A DNA stretch of 49,589 nt from Pseudomonadota bacterium (GCA_947498315.1 CANMLD010000009.1:1-49589), one strand, 5' to 3'. Counted from the stretch's first letter, positions 23,768 to 32,320 are shown. Numbers and translations are program-made. The notes: generated by a model not told the origin, from the letters alone.

Positions 23768-26517
23768 TGCAGCCCGTTCCACCGACCGTCGACGGTCCTC
23801 CCTCAGCCAAACGGAGACGGCGTCCCGGCGAGACGACCATCTACCGCATTCGCGCCGCCGCATCCCGCCGGAACCTGAAGGCCCTGATCTGGGCGACCCT
23901 CGCCGGCATCGGCGTCTTCCTTTCGTACCCAAACTACGATCTCTTCCCTCTGCAGTGGGTGACGCTCATCCCGCTCTACCACGTCATCGCCGACCGGCGA
24001 CCGTGGGGCGCCTTCGGATGGGGCCTCTGGACGGGCCTCATCACAAACGTGGGCGGCTTCTGGTGGCTCACCGGAATGCTCATGGATTTCGGGCACTTCT
24101 CGATCGCCATCGCCATCCCGATCTGCCTGCTCATGTGCGCCTATCAGGGCCTCGTCTTCGCGGCTGCAGCCGGGCTCACTCGGCTCATCACCCTGCACAC
24201 CACCGGCTCCTTGCTGTGGGTCGCCCCAACGGTCTTCACGGCCGTCGAGTTCATCACGCCTCTGATCTTCCCCTGGTACATGGCCAACGGTCAGTATCGC
24301 TTCTACCCCGTGACGCAGATAGTCGAAGTCACCGGCGTCTCCGGCCTCACTTTCCTCATCATCTTCGTCAACGCCGCGCTATACGAGGCCCAGAAGGCCT
24401 GGCGCGAACGACGGCGTGACTACGCCTACCGCGTGGCGTTTCTGACCGTCACCTTGTTTACGGTGAACATCGTCTACGGGCTGGTTCGGATTCGGCAGGT
24501 CGACGCCCAGTCTGCGAACGCCCAATCCCTGCGCATCGGCATGGGAGAGGCCAACGTCGGCATCTTCGAGAAAGAAGCCAAGGGGCTCAAGAGCGTCGAC
24601 GAGCGCCTCTGGATGCTTCGCGGCAACATCATGAAGCACCATCTCCTGAGCCAGAGCCTGGAGAAAGATTACGGCGTCGATTTGGTGGTGCTCCCAGAGT
24701 CGAGCTTCATCCCGGTCCCGCCCCCTTACGCATGGCTCCGCTTCAAGCGTGCCGACGAGTTCGCGTTCGCAGCGACGGCAGACGGGCAGATATGGGGACT
24801 ACGCGGCGATCGCTGGGAGCTCACGCAACGTGATGGGAAGGAGCCCGTGCTGGCCATCGCGAGTGGCGGCGACGACGCCACCATGGCGGTCGGCGCCCGT
24901 GGCCTCGCCATGCAGTATGAAGCGGGTCGATGGAATCGCATGGACACCGGAACGGACGTAGACCTGAGAGGCCTCTGGGTCGGTCAAGCGTCCGCCTCGC
25001 TGTCTCGAGTCGACGGCGTACCCTGGTTTGCTTTCGCTGTCGGAGACGCGGGCACGCTCCTCATTCGGGATGCAAACGGCTGGCGGCCCGTGAAGACCGG
25101 CGTCGGTGCATCGTTGAACGCCGTCGACGCTCTCGACGCCCGCTCGGCTTGGATCGTGGGAGCGCACGGCACCCTCTTCCAATGGAACGGCACCAACATA
25201 AACCCCATCGTCAGCGAGACCCAAGTGGCCCTGAACGACGTGTGGGCCGGCGACGCTGGCGACGTCATCGCGGTCGGTGAACAAGGTGTCATCCTCCACC
25301 GAGAGCGGGGCAGCTGGGAGAAGCGTGCGCTCGGGTCAGCCACCCTCCACGCCATCGCAGGCGACGCCGAGAAGACCGTTGTCGTCGGAGACGACGGCGT
25401 CTGGATTCGGCGAGACGGCGGAGCCTTCGAACGCGTCGCGATCGGGGGCGACGACCGCGCCGCGACGCCACGCTCAGTCACGCTCGACCCTCGCGGCGGA
25501 GTCATCGTCGGCGGCACCCGCGGCCATCTGTGGCATGCGGACGCCGCTCTCGCCATCCCCGCTCGCGGTGACGTAGCGGAAGCGACGAAGCTCAGCTGGG
25601 CGACGGTGCCGCACTTCGCCGAAACGGACCTGCGCGCTTTGGCGGCGGTCCCGTTCACCGAAGCGCAGGCATACGCACGAGACTCGAAGTGGGTGGGTCG
25701 ATCACGGACGCCGCTCCCCGTGGTCACGGGCGACCTCGAGACGGTGGTCGACGACGTCCAAAGCAAGGTGCTCCCTCTCGACGCGGAGACGACACCTTCC
25801 GAGTGGAACGTGCCGATCCGAGGCTTCGACGTCCCCGTCCTCTTGGGCCTCATCACCTACGACACCAAGGACCCGAACGTCTCGCCGCTCGAAGGCCCAG
25901 AGGCCCGGAAGACCTACAACTCGGCGATGCTGATCGACGGTCGAGGGCGCGTTCTTGGCCGCTATGACAAGAACTATCTGCTCGTCTTCGGTGAGTACAT
26001 CCCCTTCGGCGACAAGTTCCCGCAGTTCTACGAGTGGCTCCCCGAAGCGAGCCACTTCTACCCCGGAGAGACCGTCGAGACCTTCCCCTTCAAGGGCCAC
26101 TCCCTCGGCGTACTCATCTGTTACGAAGACATCATCCCGCGCTTTACGCGCCGGGTCGCGGCCAAAGATCCGAACGTCCTCGTCAACGTCACCAATGACG
26201 CGTGGTTCGGCTACACGCCCGAGCCCTATCTGCATCTCGCTCTAGCGACCTTCCGCTCGATCGAGAACCGGCTTTGGATGGTCCGGAGCACGAACACGGG
26301 CGTCAGCGCCTTCGTCGACGCCGCCGGACGAATCGTCTCCGAGACATCGCTCTACCACCCGGAGGTGCTGGTCGCCGACGTGCCGATGCTCACGACGTGG
26401 ACGCCGTACCGGGCCTTCGGTGACGTGTTCGCCGGGGCTATCCTTGCCCTCTTCGGCTGGAGCATGGTCCGGGCAACCCTAGCGAGGCGAGCCACGAGGG
26501 TCAGCGGACGAATCTAG
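23767..26517 (+). CDS. lnt: Apolipoprotein N-acyltransferase with beta-propeller insertion
   Basis: A 916-residue protein; family members are usually ~500. Start chosen at ATG 23767 (a TTG precedes it). Residues ~30-245 form the N-terminal membrane domain (VFLSYPNYDLFPLQWVTLIPLY onward). The nitrilase-type domain begins at RIGMGEANVGIF and has the full triad: E311 in VVLPESSF, K735 in RYDKNYLLVFGEYIPFGD and C785 in LGVLICYED, then NVTNDAWFG. E-to-K spacing is 424 residues against 68 in E. coli Lnt (E267-K335-C387); K-to-C spacing is normal (50). The extra ~350 residues are a repeat of AWIVGAHGTLFQWNG-type units (~40 residues each), i.e. a YCF48/BNR-like propeller. A last TM segment ends the protein. 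It N-acylates lipoproteins. Confidence 0.93.
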   Translation: MQPVPPTVDGPPSAKRRRRPGETTIYRIRAAASRRNLKALIWATLAGIGVFLSYPNYDLFPLQWVTLIPLYHVIADRRPWGAFGWGLWTGLITNVGGFWWLTGMLMDFGHFSIAIAIPICLLMCAYQGLVFAAAAGLTRLITLHTTGSLLWVAPTVFTAVEFITPLIFPWYMANGQYRFYPVTQIVEVTGVSGLTFLIIFVNAALYEAQKAWRERRRDYAYRVAFLTVTLFTVNIVYGLVRIRQVDAQSANAQSLRIGMGEANVGIFEKEAKGLKSVDERLWMLRGNIMKHHLLSQSLEKDYGVDLVVLPESSFIPVPPPYAWLRFKRADEFAFAATADGQIWGLRGDRWELTQRDGKEPVLAIASGGDDATMAVGARGLAMQYEAGRWNRMDTGTDVDLRGLWVGQASASLSRVDGVPWFAFAVGDAGTLLIRDANGWRPVKTGVGASLNAVDALDARSAWIVGAHGTLFQWNGTNINPIVSETQVALNDVWAGDAGDVIAVGEQGVILHRERGSWEKRALGSATLHAIAGDAEKTVVVGDDGVWIRRDGGAFERVAIGGDDRAATPRSVTLDPRGGVIVGGTRGHLWHADAALAIPARGDVAEATKLSWATVPHFAETDLRALAAVPFTEAQAYARDSKWVGRSRTPLPVVTGDLETVVDDVQSKVLPLDAETTPSEWNVPIRGFDVPVLLGLITYDTKDPNVSPLEGPEARKTYNSAMLIDGRGRVLGRYDKNYLLVFGEYIPFGDKFPQFYEWLPEASHFYPGETVETFPFKGHSLGVLICYEDIIPRFTRRVAAKDPNVLVNVTNDAWFGYTPEPYLHLALATFRSIENRLWMVRSTNTGVSAFVDAAGRIVSETSLYHPEVLVADVPMLTTWTPYRAFGDVFAGAILALFGWSMVRATLARRATRVSGRI

Positions 26518-26544
26518 GAGTTTGAAGGACGGCGGTGAAGAGGG

Positions 26545-26566
26545 TGACGGCGACCAGACGCCGTCA
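26545..26566. terminator. Hairpin between convergent lnt and J-domain genes
   Basis: TGACGGCG-ACCAGA-CGCCGTCA: an 8-bp perfect GC-rich stem with a 6-base loop, in the 54-bp gap between two convergent genes. There is no U-run on either side, so if it terminates it would do so as a bidirectional, Rho-assisted or weak intrinsic site. Confidence 0.55.
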
Positions 26567-26571
26567 GTTAC

Positions 26572-27504
26572 TCACTTCTTGCGGAAGAGTCGGTCGAGTC
26601 CGAAGGGCCAACGCGACGGCTCCGGCTCAGGCTTGGCGCCCGGCTTGACGCGTGCGCCGGAAGGCTTGGCAGTGGACGGCTTGGCTGCTGACTTCGAATC
26701 GCCCCCCGGCCGAATCGTGGCTACGCTGTCCTTGGCCGATTGCACCCGCATGTCGAGGAGCCGAAGTTCGCGCTTGGCCTCGATGAAGTTGGGTCTCTTG
26801 GCGATGGCCTTCATCAAGTGGTCTCGACACTTGTCCTGATCGCCGGACTCTCGCCAGAGCCGCGCCATGTAGTAGTTCGTCTCCGGGTTGTCTGCTTCAC
26901 CCGCGAGCGCCTTCTCGAGGTGTTGGCGAGCGGTCGCGAGCCGCTTGCCATCGGCGAGCTGAGTGTTGTGATACACGGCTTTGCCCATGGCGAGGTGATA
27001 CCGCACGTTGTCCGGATCACCCTCGAGCGCCTTCTGCATCGCTTGTTCGGCTTCGAGGTAAGCGCCCTTCTTGAAGAGCGATTCGCTCTTGTGGAAGAAG
27101 ATCTTCGCTGCTTCCTTGGCTCCGAGCCCCATCTCATCGAAGTTCTTGCGGAGCAGCTCCTGAGTGCTCTGCGTCGCCATGTGCACTTGGATGTCGGCCG
27201 TCGTCGCGCCAGCGAGGGGCTTCCGGCGCATGTAGTCCTCGCGGCGTTTCGGGTCGAGGAGCACCGAGTGCGCCTCCGAGACCGAGCCGAAGAGCCGCGT
27301 CGAGAGTTCAGCGACGTCCTTCAAGCCCCGCTTCGACACCCGATCCGGGTGGATGCGCTTGGCGAGATCGAAGTACGCCTTGGCGATGTCCGCCTTCGAT
27401 GTTTGGGTGTTCACGCCGAGGAGCGCAAAAAGGTCCTCTTTGTCGAGGGCCTCCTTCTTCTTCGTCAGCAGCGCGCGAAACTCGTCGTCCGTATCTTCGA
27501 CCAA
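26572..27504 (-). CDS. J-domain protein with TPR repeats
   Basis: About 310 residues from TTG 27504, which has AAAGGAG six bases upstream; the frame is open to 27540. N-terminal J domain (DLFALLGVNTQTSKADIAKA, YFDLAKRIHPDRVSK with the HPD motif, DPKRREDYMRR), then a helical linker and three TPR-like repeats (YLEAEQAMQKALEGDPDNVR; TARQHLEKALAGEADNPETN; CRDHLMKAIAKRPNFIEAKR). The tail is rich in Ala/Lys/Pro and ends DRLFRKK. J domains stimulate Hsp70 ATPase and TPRs bind client or partner peptides; this fusion is common in myxobacteria, with poorly known clients. Confidence 0.85.
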   Translation of the reverse strand: MVEDTDDEFRALLTKKKEALDKEDLFALLGVNTQTSKADIAKAYFDLAKRIHPDRVSKRGLKDVAELSTRLFGSVSEAHSVLLDPKRREDYMRRKPLAGATTADIQVHMATQSTQELLRKNFDEMGLGAKEAAKIFFHKSESLFKKGAYLEAEQAMQKALEGDPDNVRYHLAMGKAVYHNTQLADGKRLATARQHLEKALAGEADNPETNYYMARLWRESGDQDKCRDHLMKAIAKRPNFIEAKRELRLLDMRVQSAKDSVATIRPGGDSKSAAKPSTAKPSGARVKPGAKPEPEPSRWPFGLDRLFRKK

Positions 27505-27664
27505 GCACGGCTCCTTTGTCCGGTGCACCGACGGGTGCAACTGCCACTCGACACGACGCCGGCCCCGAACCGGCGCCCTAGCCTCGAGGCAATCCTATCA
27601 GGGTGCGCACGTCATGTGGAGTGCCGGATTTCCGTAGGGCGAACTCTCGGGTATCCTCTCGACC

Positions 27665-29578
27665 GTGACGGCCCCCAATTCGCGCTCTCGTTCAGGACTT
27701 TTCGCGATAACTCGGGCCCTTTGGCTCGTGCTGGCGGTCGCGTGCTCTGAAGAGACCGTTGAAGGGGGGCCAGCTCGCCTAGATCCAATGGTCGTCGACC
27801 CGTGGCCACAGTCCATCGTCATGCGCGGCACGCCGATTCGCCTCATCGGGACGGGCTTTTTAGTCCCCGAGCTCGGCGAACAAGAGCTCACCATCATCAG
27901 CAACGATGGACGCGTCGCGGCGATCTCGGTTCAGCTGCAGAAGTCAGGCGAGCTCCGCGGTGAGATCGACGACAGCTTTCTCAATGTCTTTGCTCCTGGC
28001 ACGAAAATCGTTGGCCGCGCCCAGATATCACGGACGCTCATTGAAGGCCCTTTCACCACGCGGGTCGATCTACCGGTCTCCATCGATGTCGTGAGCGAGC
28101 TGACGCCCGTTGCGACTCAGCTTCGAACGCGCTTCGAGATGACGAACGCCACCCTGGAAGGGACGTGGTACCCAGGCGATGAGCTCGTCATCTCAGGAAG
28201 CGGATTTTTGCTGCAAGGCGAAGGCCCCACCATCGTGCAGCTGCGCGGTTCCTTCGAGTCCCTCACTCCTCCGGAGACCCTCCCGCTCGACGTGGTCCTG
28301 CCGCTGAACGCCGCGCGACGGGACGAGCTCAGCTTCACGCTCACGCCCGACCTCCTCGGCGTCCGACCCGGCACCTTCCGCGGGGAGCTCGTCATCTCGA
28401 ACGAATCGTTGGCCGGAGCGACCACCGGCTCCGGCCTCAAGGACCTCGAGCGCCGGCTCGAGCCCCCCCGAATCGAGACCGTCTCCCCGCCGCTCGCCGC
28501 CCGGGGTCAGAACATCGTCGTCTCTGGCCGCGGCTTCTTGCCCACGGACCCCTTCTACGAATCGACCACGCTCATCCGCCTCGAGGGCGCGTTCACGACG
28601 CTTCAGACGTCGCAGGAGCTCCTCCTCGAAGGCCCGACGGCCCTCGCGCTCTTTCCGGACCTCTTCGAGTCGAACACGGCGATGAAGTACATCCTCCGGG
28701 TCACTCAGACGCCGGGCGGCGAGCTCGAGGGGCTCGGCCTCATCGCCGGGTCATTCGTCGGCCGCATCTCCCCCATGATCATCTCCGGCGCCGAGACCAT
28801 CCTCGGAGAAGGCATCGATCTCTCGCTCACGATCGCCCTTCAGCGCCAAGTGGTCTTCGTAAAGTTCCTGCCAGGGTTCTCGACTACGGTGGCCGAGATG
28901 GGCCTCGAGCTGCGAGAAGGCGACATACGGCGCCGTATCCTCGACGTCTGCGCGCGCGACTACGCCGGTGTGAACATCGAGTTCCGCGACCAGCGTCCCA
29001 CCGACTTCGCAGAGTACTCGCTCATCGAAGTCGGCGGCGCCGATCCGAACGGTCAGGGCCTCTTCGGTCTCGACAACACAGCGGGCAAAGACGTAGGCAA
29101 CCTCCGGTTCAACGACATCATCGGCGGCGCCAACGCCGATACCGCCGAGCAGGGCTACTTCGCCTTCGGCGGCGTCTTCGTTCGGTCCTTCTTCCAACTC
29201 AGCCCCACGCTCGGCCGCGAAGCCAACCTCCCCATCGCGTCGTCCCGCTTCGACGACATCTTCGCACCCTTCATGCCGTCACTCGGTGGCGTGCCTGCGG
29301 AGCCCATCCCAGCGGCCACACGTCGCGCGCTGGCCGACAAAGCGGTCGCCGTCCTCGGAAACGTCGTCGGCAACACGGTGGTCCACGAGATCGGTCACTC
29401 CCTCGGGCTAACGAACATCGATGGCGAGTACCACAACCTCGGCGACAACCCGGGTTGGATCATGGACTCGGGCAACTTCCGACCCTTCGCCGAACGGGCG
29501 GAGATCGACGGCGAGAACGGGGCAGTCTTCGCGCCCTTCGACCGCGACTATCTCGAACGAATACTGCCGACTAACTGA
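27665..29578 (+). CDS. Lipoprotein with IPT/TIG-like repeats and C-terminal zinc metalloprotease domain
   Basis: A 637-residue protein, GTG start. The signal peptide ends VLAVAC (lipidated Cys near residue 27). Residues ~40-370 contain three TIG-like beta modules marked by GTPIRLIGTGFL, GDELVISGSGFL and GQNIVVSGRGFL. The C-terminal ~250 residues are a predicted metallopeptidase: VVHEIGHSLGLTN (H574, E575, H578) with a later WIMDSG resembling a Met-turn. The third metzincin ligand position is Asn584; H590 in GEYHN is a possible substitute. The role at the cell surface is unknown. The gene is divergent from the J-domain gene, and the DUF192 gene follows two bases after the stop. Confidence 0.8.
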   Translation: MTAPNSRSRSGLFAITRALWLVLAVACSEETVEGGPARLDPMVVDPWPQSIVMRGTPIRLIGTGFLVPELGEQELTIISNDGRVAAISVQLQKSGELRGEIDDSFLNVFAPGTKIVGRAQISRTLIEGPFTTRVDLPVSIDVVSELTPVATQLRTRFEMTNATLEGTWYPGDELVISGSGFLLQGEGPTIVQLRGSFESLTPPETLPLDVVLPLNAARRDELSFTLTPDLLGVRPGTFRGELVISNESLAGATTGSGLKDLERRLEPPRIETVSPPLAARGQNIVVSGRGFLPTDPFYESTTLIRLEGAFTTLQTSQELLLEGPTALALFPDLFESNTAMKYILRVTQTPGGELEGLGLIAGSFVGRISPMIISGAETILGEGIDLSLTIALQRQVVFVKFLPGFSTTVAEMGLELREGDIRRRILDVCARDYAGVNIEFRDQRPTDFAEYSLIEVGGADPNGQGLFGLDNTAGKDVGNLRFNDIIGGANADTAEQGYFAFGGVFVRSFFQLSPTLGREANLPIASSRFDDIFAPFMPSLGGVPAEPIPAATRRALADKAVAVLGNVVGNTVVHEIGHSLGLTNIDGEYHNLGDNPGWIMDSGNFRPFAERAEIDGENGAVFAPFDRDYLERILPTN

Positions 29579-29579
29579 C

Positions 29580-30107
29580 GTGACTCACCCTCCTCATCCC
29601 ACGCGTCGATTTGCCGCTCTGCTCTTTGCCCTCGGTTGCAGCGGTGGCACGCCCGTCACCCTGAGTCCGATGGTGCCGCCGGTACCCAACCTCGTTGCGG
29701 AGCTGCGCCTCGTGGACGCGCCGGACGCGCCTCCGCTGCGCGCCATCGTCCGAGCGACCGACGCCGAGACGCAGGTCGGGCTCATGTATAGAAAGGAGCC
29801 GCTCAAAGGCGATGAAGGGATGATCTTCATCTTCCCGGACGACATCGACCACCGCTTCTGGATGGAGAACACGTACTTGTCGCTCGACATGGTCTTCATC
29901 GACAGCACAGGCGCCATCGTCGGTGTCCTCGACCACGTCCCGCCTCTCTCGCGCGACTCTCGCCACGTCGGCGTCCCGAGCCGCTACGTCCTCGAGGTCG
30001 GCGCCGGCAACGCTGCCCGGCTCGGATACCGCGTGGGGTCGAAGCTCGCGATGACGCTGGCTGCCGACAGCACCGCCATCTCTGGACTCTCGCAGACTGG
30101 TCCTTGA
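29580..30107 (+). CDS. DUF192 (COG1430) lipoprotein
   Basis: A 175-residue protein from GTG 29580, which lies just past the preceding stop. The signal peptide ends LLFALGC (lipidated Cys ~20). The DUF192 core is clear: RATDAETQVGLMYRKEPLKG, GMIFIFPDDIDHRFWMENTY, LSLDMVFIDSTGAIVGVLDH and YVLEVGAGNAARLGYRVGSK. DUF192 proteins are small exported beta-barrel-like domains of unknown function, widespread in bacteria. Adjacent to the lipoprotein metalloprotease and likely cotranscribed with it. Confidence 0.9.
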   Translation: MTHPPHPTRRFAALLFALGCSGGTPVTLSPMVPPVPNLVAELRLVDAPDAPPLRAIVRATDAETQVGLMYRKEPLKGDEGMIFIFPDDIDHRFWMENTYLSLDMVFIDSTGAIVGVLDHVPPLSRDSRHVGVPSRYVLEVGAGNAARLGYRVGSKLAMTLAADSTAISGLSQTGP

Positions 30108-30176
30108 CGTGGCCGACAATTGGCGCAGTCTCGAGAAGTGCGCACAGGCCCATCTACCCGTGCGCCGCGGGGAGAC

Positions 30177-30452
30177 ATGAAGAACGAGTTCACCATCAAG
30201 TTGCTCGGTCGAGAGCTCACGATACGCAGCGACTCCGACGCCGCGCACGTGCAAGCCGTCGAGGCCCTCGCCAATGAGCACCTCGCTCAGATCCCCCAAG
30301 GTCTCCCCGTTCAACACGCCCTCATGCTGGCAACCCTGTCGCTTGCGGACGCACTCCTCCGAGAGCGCCAACAGCACATCAGCCTAAAAGAGAAGATCCG
30401 CGCCCGCTCATCCGAGCTCCTCACCCGGCTCAACGTGCGACGCGTCGCCTGA
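30177..30452 (+). CDS. zapA: Cell division protein ZapA
   Basis: A 91-residue protein from ATG 30177, preceded by GGGGAGAC. It shows the ZapA signature: FTIKLLGRELTIRSDSDAAH, VQAVEALANEHLAQI, then a helix ALMLATLSLADALLRERQQH running into a coiled coil (SLKEKIRARSSELLTRL). ZapA dimers/tetramers bundle FtsZ filaments at the division site. zapA next to 5-formyl-THF cyclo-ligase is a conserved proteobacterial arrangement; here no space is left for the 6S RNA often found between them. The gene after it is in the same reading frame. Confidence 0.88.
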   Translation: MKNEFTIKLLGRELTIRSDSDAAHVQAVEALANEHLAQIPQGLPVQHALMLATLSLADALLRERQQHISLKEKIRARSSELLTRLNVRRVA

Positions 30453-31064
30453 CTGCCGAACGCGAAGACATGGGAGAGTAAGGAAGGAGGGCAGCTCGTC
30501 CGTGCCAAAGCGGACCGGCGAGAGGCCGCGATCGCCATCCGAGACGCGCTGTCACAGGAAGCTCGAGACCGAGGGTCGGGCGCCATCGTCCGTTCGCTCG
30601 CTGAGCTCCTGAACCGGCTGCGCGGCAGGCACGCCACCCCGCTCCGAGTAGCCACCTACTGCAGCATCCGTAGCGAAGTCGACCTCCGCGCCCTCGCTGA
30701 CCTCGCCCCCGAGGACACCGTGTTCTTTTATCCGCGAGTCATTGCAGGAACGCCCGTGCTCGAGTTCGGGGGCGGGCCGCTGACCCAACGAGGGCCCTAC
30801 GGCATCCCCGAGCCGACAGGCGCGGCCAGCGCGCTCGAGTCCTTAGACGTCGTCATCGTCCCGGGCCTGGCGTTCGGCCCCGCGGGCGAACGCCTCGGAT
30901 ACGGCAAGGGCTACTACGACCGCGTCCTGGCACAGCTCTCGAGAGATGCCCTGACAGTCGGCGTCGCCTTCGAATCACAGCTCGGCCCGATCCCCACGGG
31001 CCCCCTCGATCGCGCCGTCGACAAGGTCATCACAGAGGTGGGTGAACGATTCAGCCGCGTTTGA
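30453..31064 (+). CDS. 5-formyltetrahydrofolate cyclo-ligase, start codon unclear
   Basis: The recognisable protein runs from about 30507 (AKADRREAAIAIRDALSQEA) to 31064. It includes TPLRVATYCSIRSEVDLRAL, FFYPRVIAGTPVLEF, GPYGIPEP, and the signature IVPGLAFGPAGERLGYGKGY YDR that binds ATP/substrate. It converts 5-formyl-THF to 5,10-methenyl-THF. The coordinates give the maximum in-frame extent after the zapA stop. No ATG, GTG or TTG occurs in this frame between 30453 and the conserved core; a GTG at ~30504 has a good GGAAGGAGGG site but is in another frame. Either a CTG start, a sequence error or a real frameshift is involved. Identity of the product is secure. Confidence 0.82.
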   Translation: MPNAKTWESKEGGQLVRAKADRREAAIAIRDALSQEARDRGSGAIVRSLAELLNRLRGRHATPLRVATYCSIRSEVDLRALADLAPEDTVFFYPRVIAGTPVLEFGGGPLTQRGPYGIPEPTGAASALESLDVVIVPGLAFGPAGERLGYGKGYYDRVLAQLSRDALTVGVAFESQLGPIPTGPLDRAVDKVITEVGERFSRV

Positions 31065-31188
31065 CTTGTACTCTCACGCGAAGGCGTGTAGATCCGCCCG
31101 GCTCTGCGGCGGGAATCACCGCCACGCAGGGGCGCTGGACTGCAGCCCAAAACGCGGCCCGAACCGACCGAGACCGAACGAGAGACGC

Positions 31189-31365
31189 ATGAACACCAAG
31201 AAGTGGAAGTCCAACCCGGCGATGCGCAAGGGCCTCAAGCACGCGGCTCGCAAGAAGCTGGCTGACGTGTGGGGCACGCTAGACCGCGTTCAGCGCCGCA
31301 AGCTCAAGAAGGAGCCTATGGGCGTGAAGAAGTTCATCGAGACCTCGAAGAAGTCCGAAGGCTGA
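31189..31365 (+). CDS. Small basic protein, 59 residues, unknown function
   Basis: ATG 31189 behind GAGAG. Very Lys/Arg-rich (MNTKKWKSNPAMRKGLKHAA; KKLADVWGTLDRVQRRKLKK; FIETSKKSEG), with a likely amphipathic helix and no Cys, signal or membrane segment. Its stop is 4 bp from the galU ATG, so it is probably cotranscribed with galU. It could bind nucleic acid or the ribosome, but nothing in the sequence proves that. The 125 bp upstream hold no gene I can identify. Confidence 0.65.
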   Translation: MNTKKWKSNPAMRKGLKHAARKKLADVWGTLDRVQRRKLKKEPMGVKKFIETSKKSEG

Positions 31366-31369
31366 GCAC

Positions 31370-32320
31370 ATGACGGTCTCGGACGCCCCTCCGGTGACGC
31401 CCCCCGGCTCGCTGGATGCGAGTCCCGTGCCCTCTCCAGGGCGCGTTCGCAAGGCCGTCATCCCTGCGGCGGGGCTCGGGACCCGCTGCTTACCGCTCAC
31501 GAAGGCGCTCCCCAAAGAACTGCTGCCGGTCTTCGATCGGCCCGCGCTCGAAGTGATCGCCGGCGAAGCCACCGAGAGTGGCCTAGACAGCCTCGTCCTT
31601 GTGACTGGCTGGGGCAAGTCCGCCATCGAGAACCACTTCGACCGCCACCCCGCGCTCGAAGACAAGCTCGCACGGCAGCCGGACTTGCTCGACGCGGTAA
31701 CTCGTCAGACACGCAACCTCTCCATCATCTCCGTGCGTCAGGGTGCCCCGCTGGGCCTCGGGCACGCCGTTGGGTGCGCTCGCCGCGCCGTCGGCGACGA
31801 GCCTTTCGCCGTGATGTTGCCCGACGACCTCGTCCTCGGACCGACCCCAGCGCTGCGAAGCCTCGTGAGGGTCTTCGAGCAAACTGGCCGCGGCGCCGTC
31901 CTCCTGATGGAGGTTCCGAAAGAGATGATCTCGTCCAAGGGAATCATCGCCGGCACGCCCCGCGCCGACGGCACCATCCTCATCACTGATCTAATCGAGA
32001 AGCCACGCGCTGAAGACGCCCCATCGAACTGGGCCGTCGTCGGTCGCTACGTCTTCCCGCCGTCGATCTTCCCGCTCATCGACGCCTCGGGCAGCGGCGC
32101 CCACGGGGAGATTCAGCTCACCGACGCGATGCGCCTGTTGGCGCGCGAAGAAGGGCTCATCGGCGTGCCCATCAACGGTCGCTGGCTCGACACCGGCACC
32201 CCGCTCGGGCTCATGCTCGCCAACGTGGAATACGCTTGGGCTGGGAGCGCCGACGCTCGCGCCGCGCTCAGGGAGCTGCTCGGTCGCCTCGATCAGCCGG
32301 AACGCCTGGGCGAACGCTGA
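31370..32320 (+). CDS. galU: UTP-glucose-1-phosphate uridylyltransferase
   Basis: A 316-residue nucleotidyltransferase with KAVIPAAGLGTRCLPLTKAL and PKELLPVFDRPALEVI near the N-terminus (residues ~27-58), QGAPLGLGHAVGCAR, FAVMLPDDLVLG, DLIEKPRAEDAPSNWAVVGR and GEIQLTDAM. It makes UDP-glucose for glycan and polysaccharide synthesis. The usual GTRFLPATKA is GTRCLPLTKA here. An N-terminal extension of ~25 Pro/Ser-rich residues precedes the fold. Closely followed by aroC (6 bp). Confidence 0.93.
   Translation: MTVSDAPPVTPPGSLDASPVPSPGRVRKAVIPAAGLGTRCLPLTKALPKELLPVFDRPALEVIAGEATESGLDSLVLVTGWGKSAIENHFDRHPALEDKLARQPDLLDAVTRQTRNLSIISVRQGAPLGLGHAVGCARRAVGDEPFAVMLPDDLVLGPTPALRSLVRVFEQTGRGAVLLMEVPKEMISSKGIIAGTPRADGTILITDLIEKPRAEDAPSNWAVVGRYVFPPSIFPLIDASGSGAHGEIQLTDAMRLLAREEGLIGVPINGRWLDTGTPLGLMLANVEYAWAGSADARAALRELLGRLDQPERLGER

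Noticed and set aside
30453-30510. 6S RNA between zapA and the cyclo-ligase gene
   Set aside because: The gap before the conserved protein core is only ~55 bp, too short for the ~180-nt RNA.
31065-31188. Possible small RNA upstream of the 59-residue protein
   Set aside because: Some GC-rich pairing exists, but I could find no tRNA, riboswitch or terminator-like structure that stands out.
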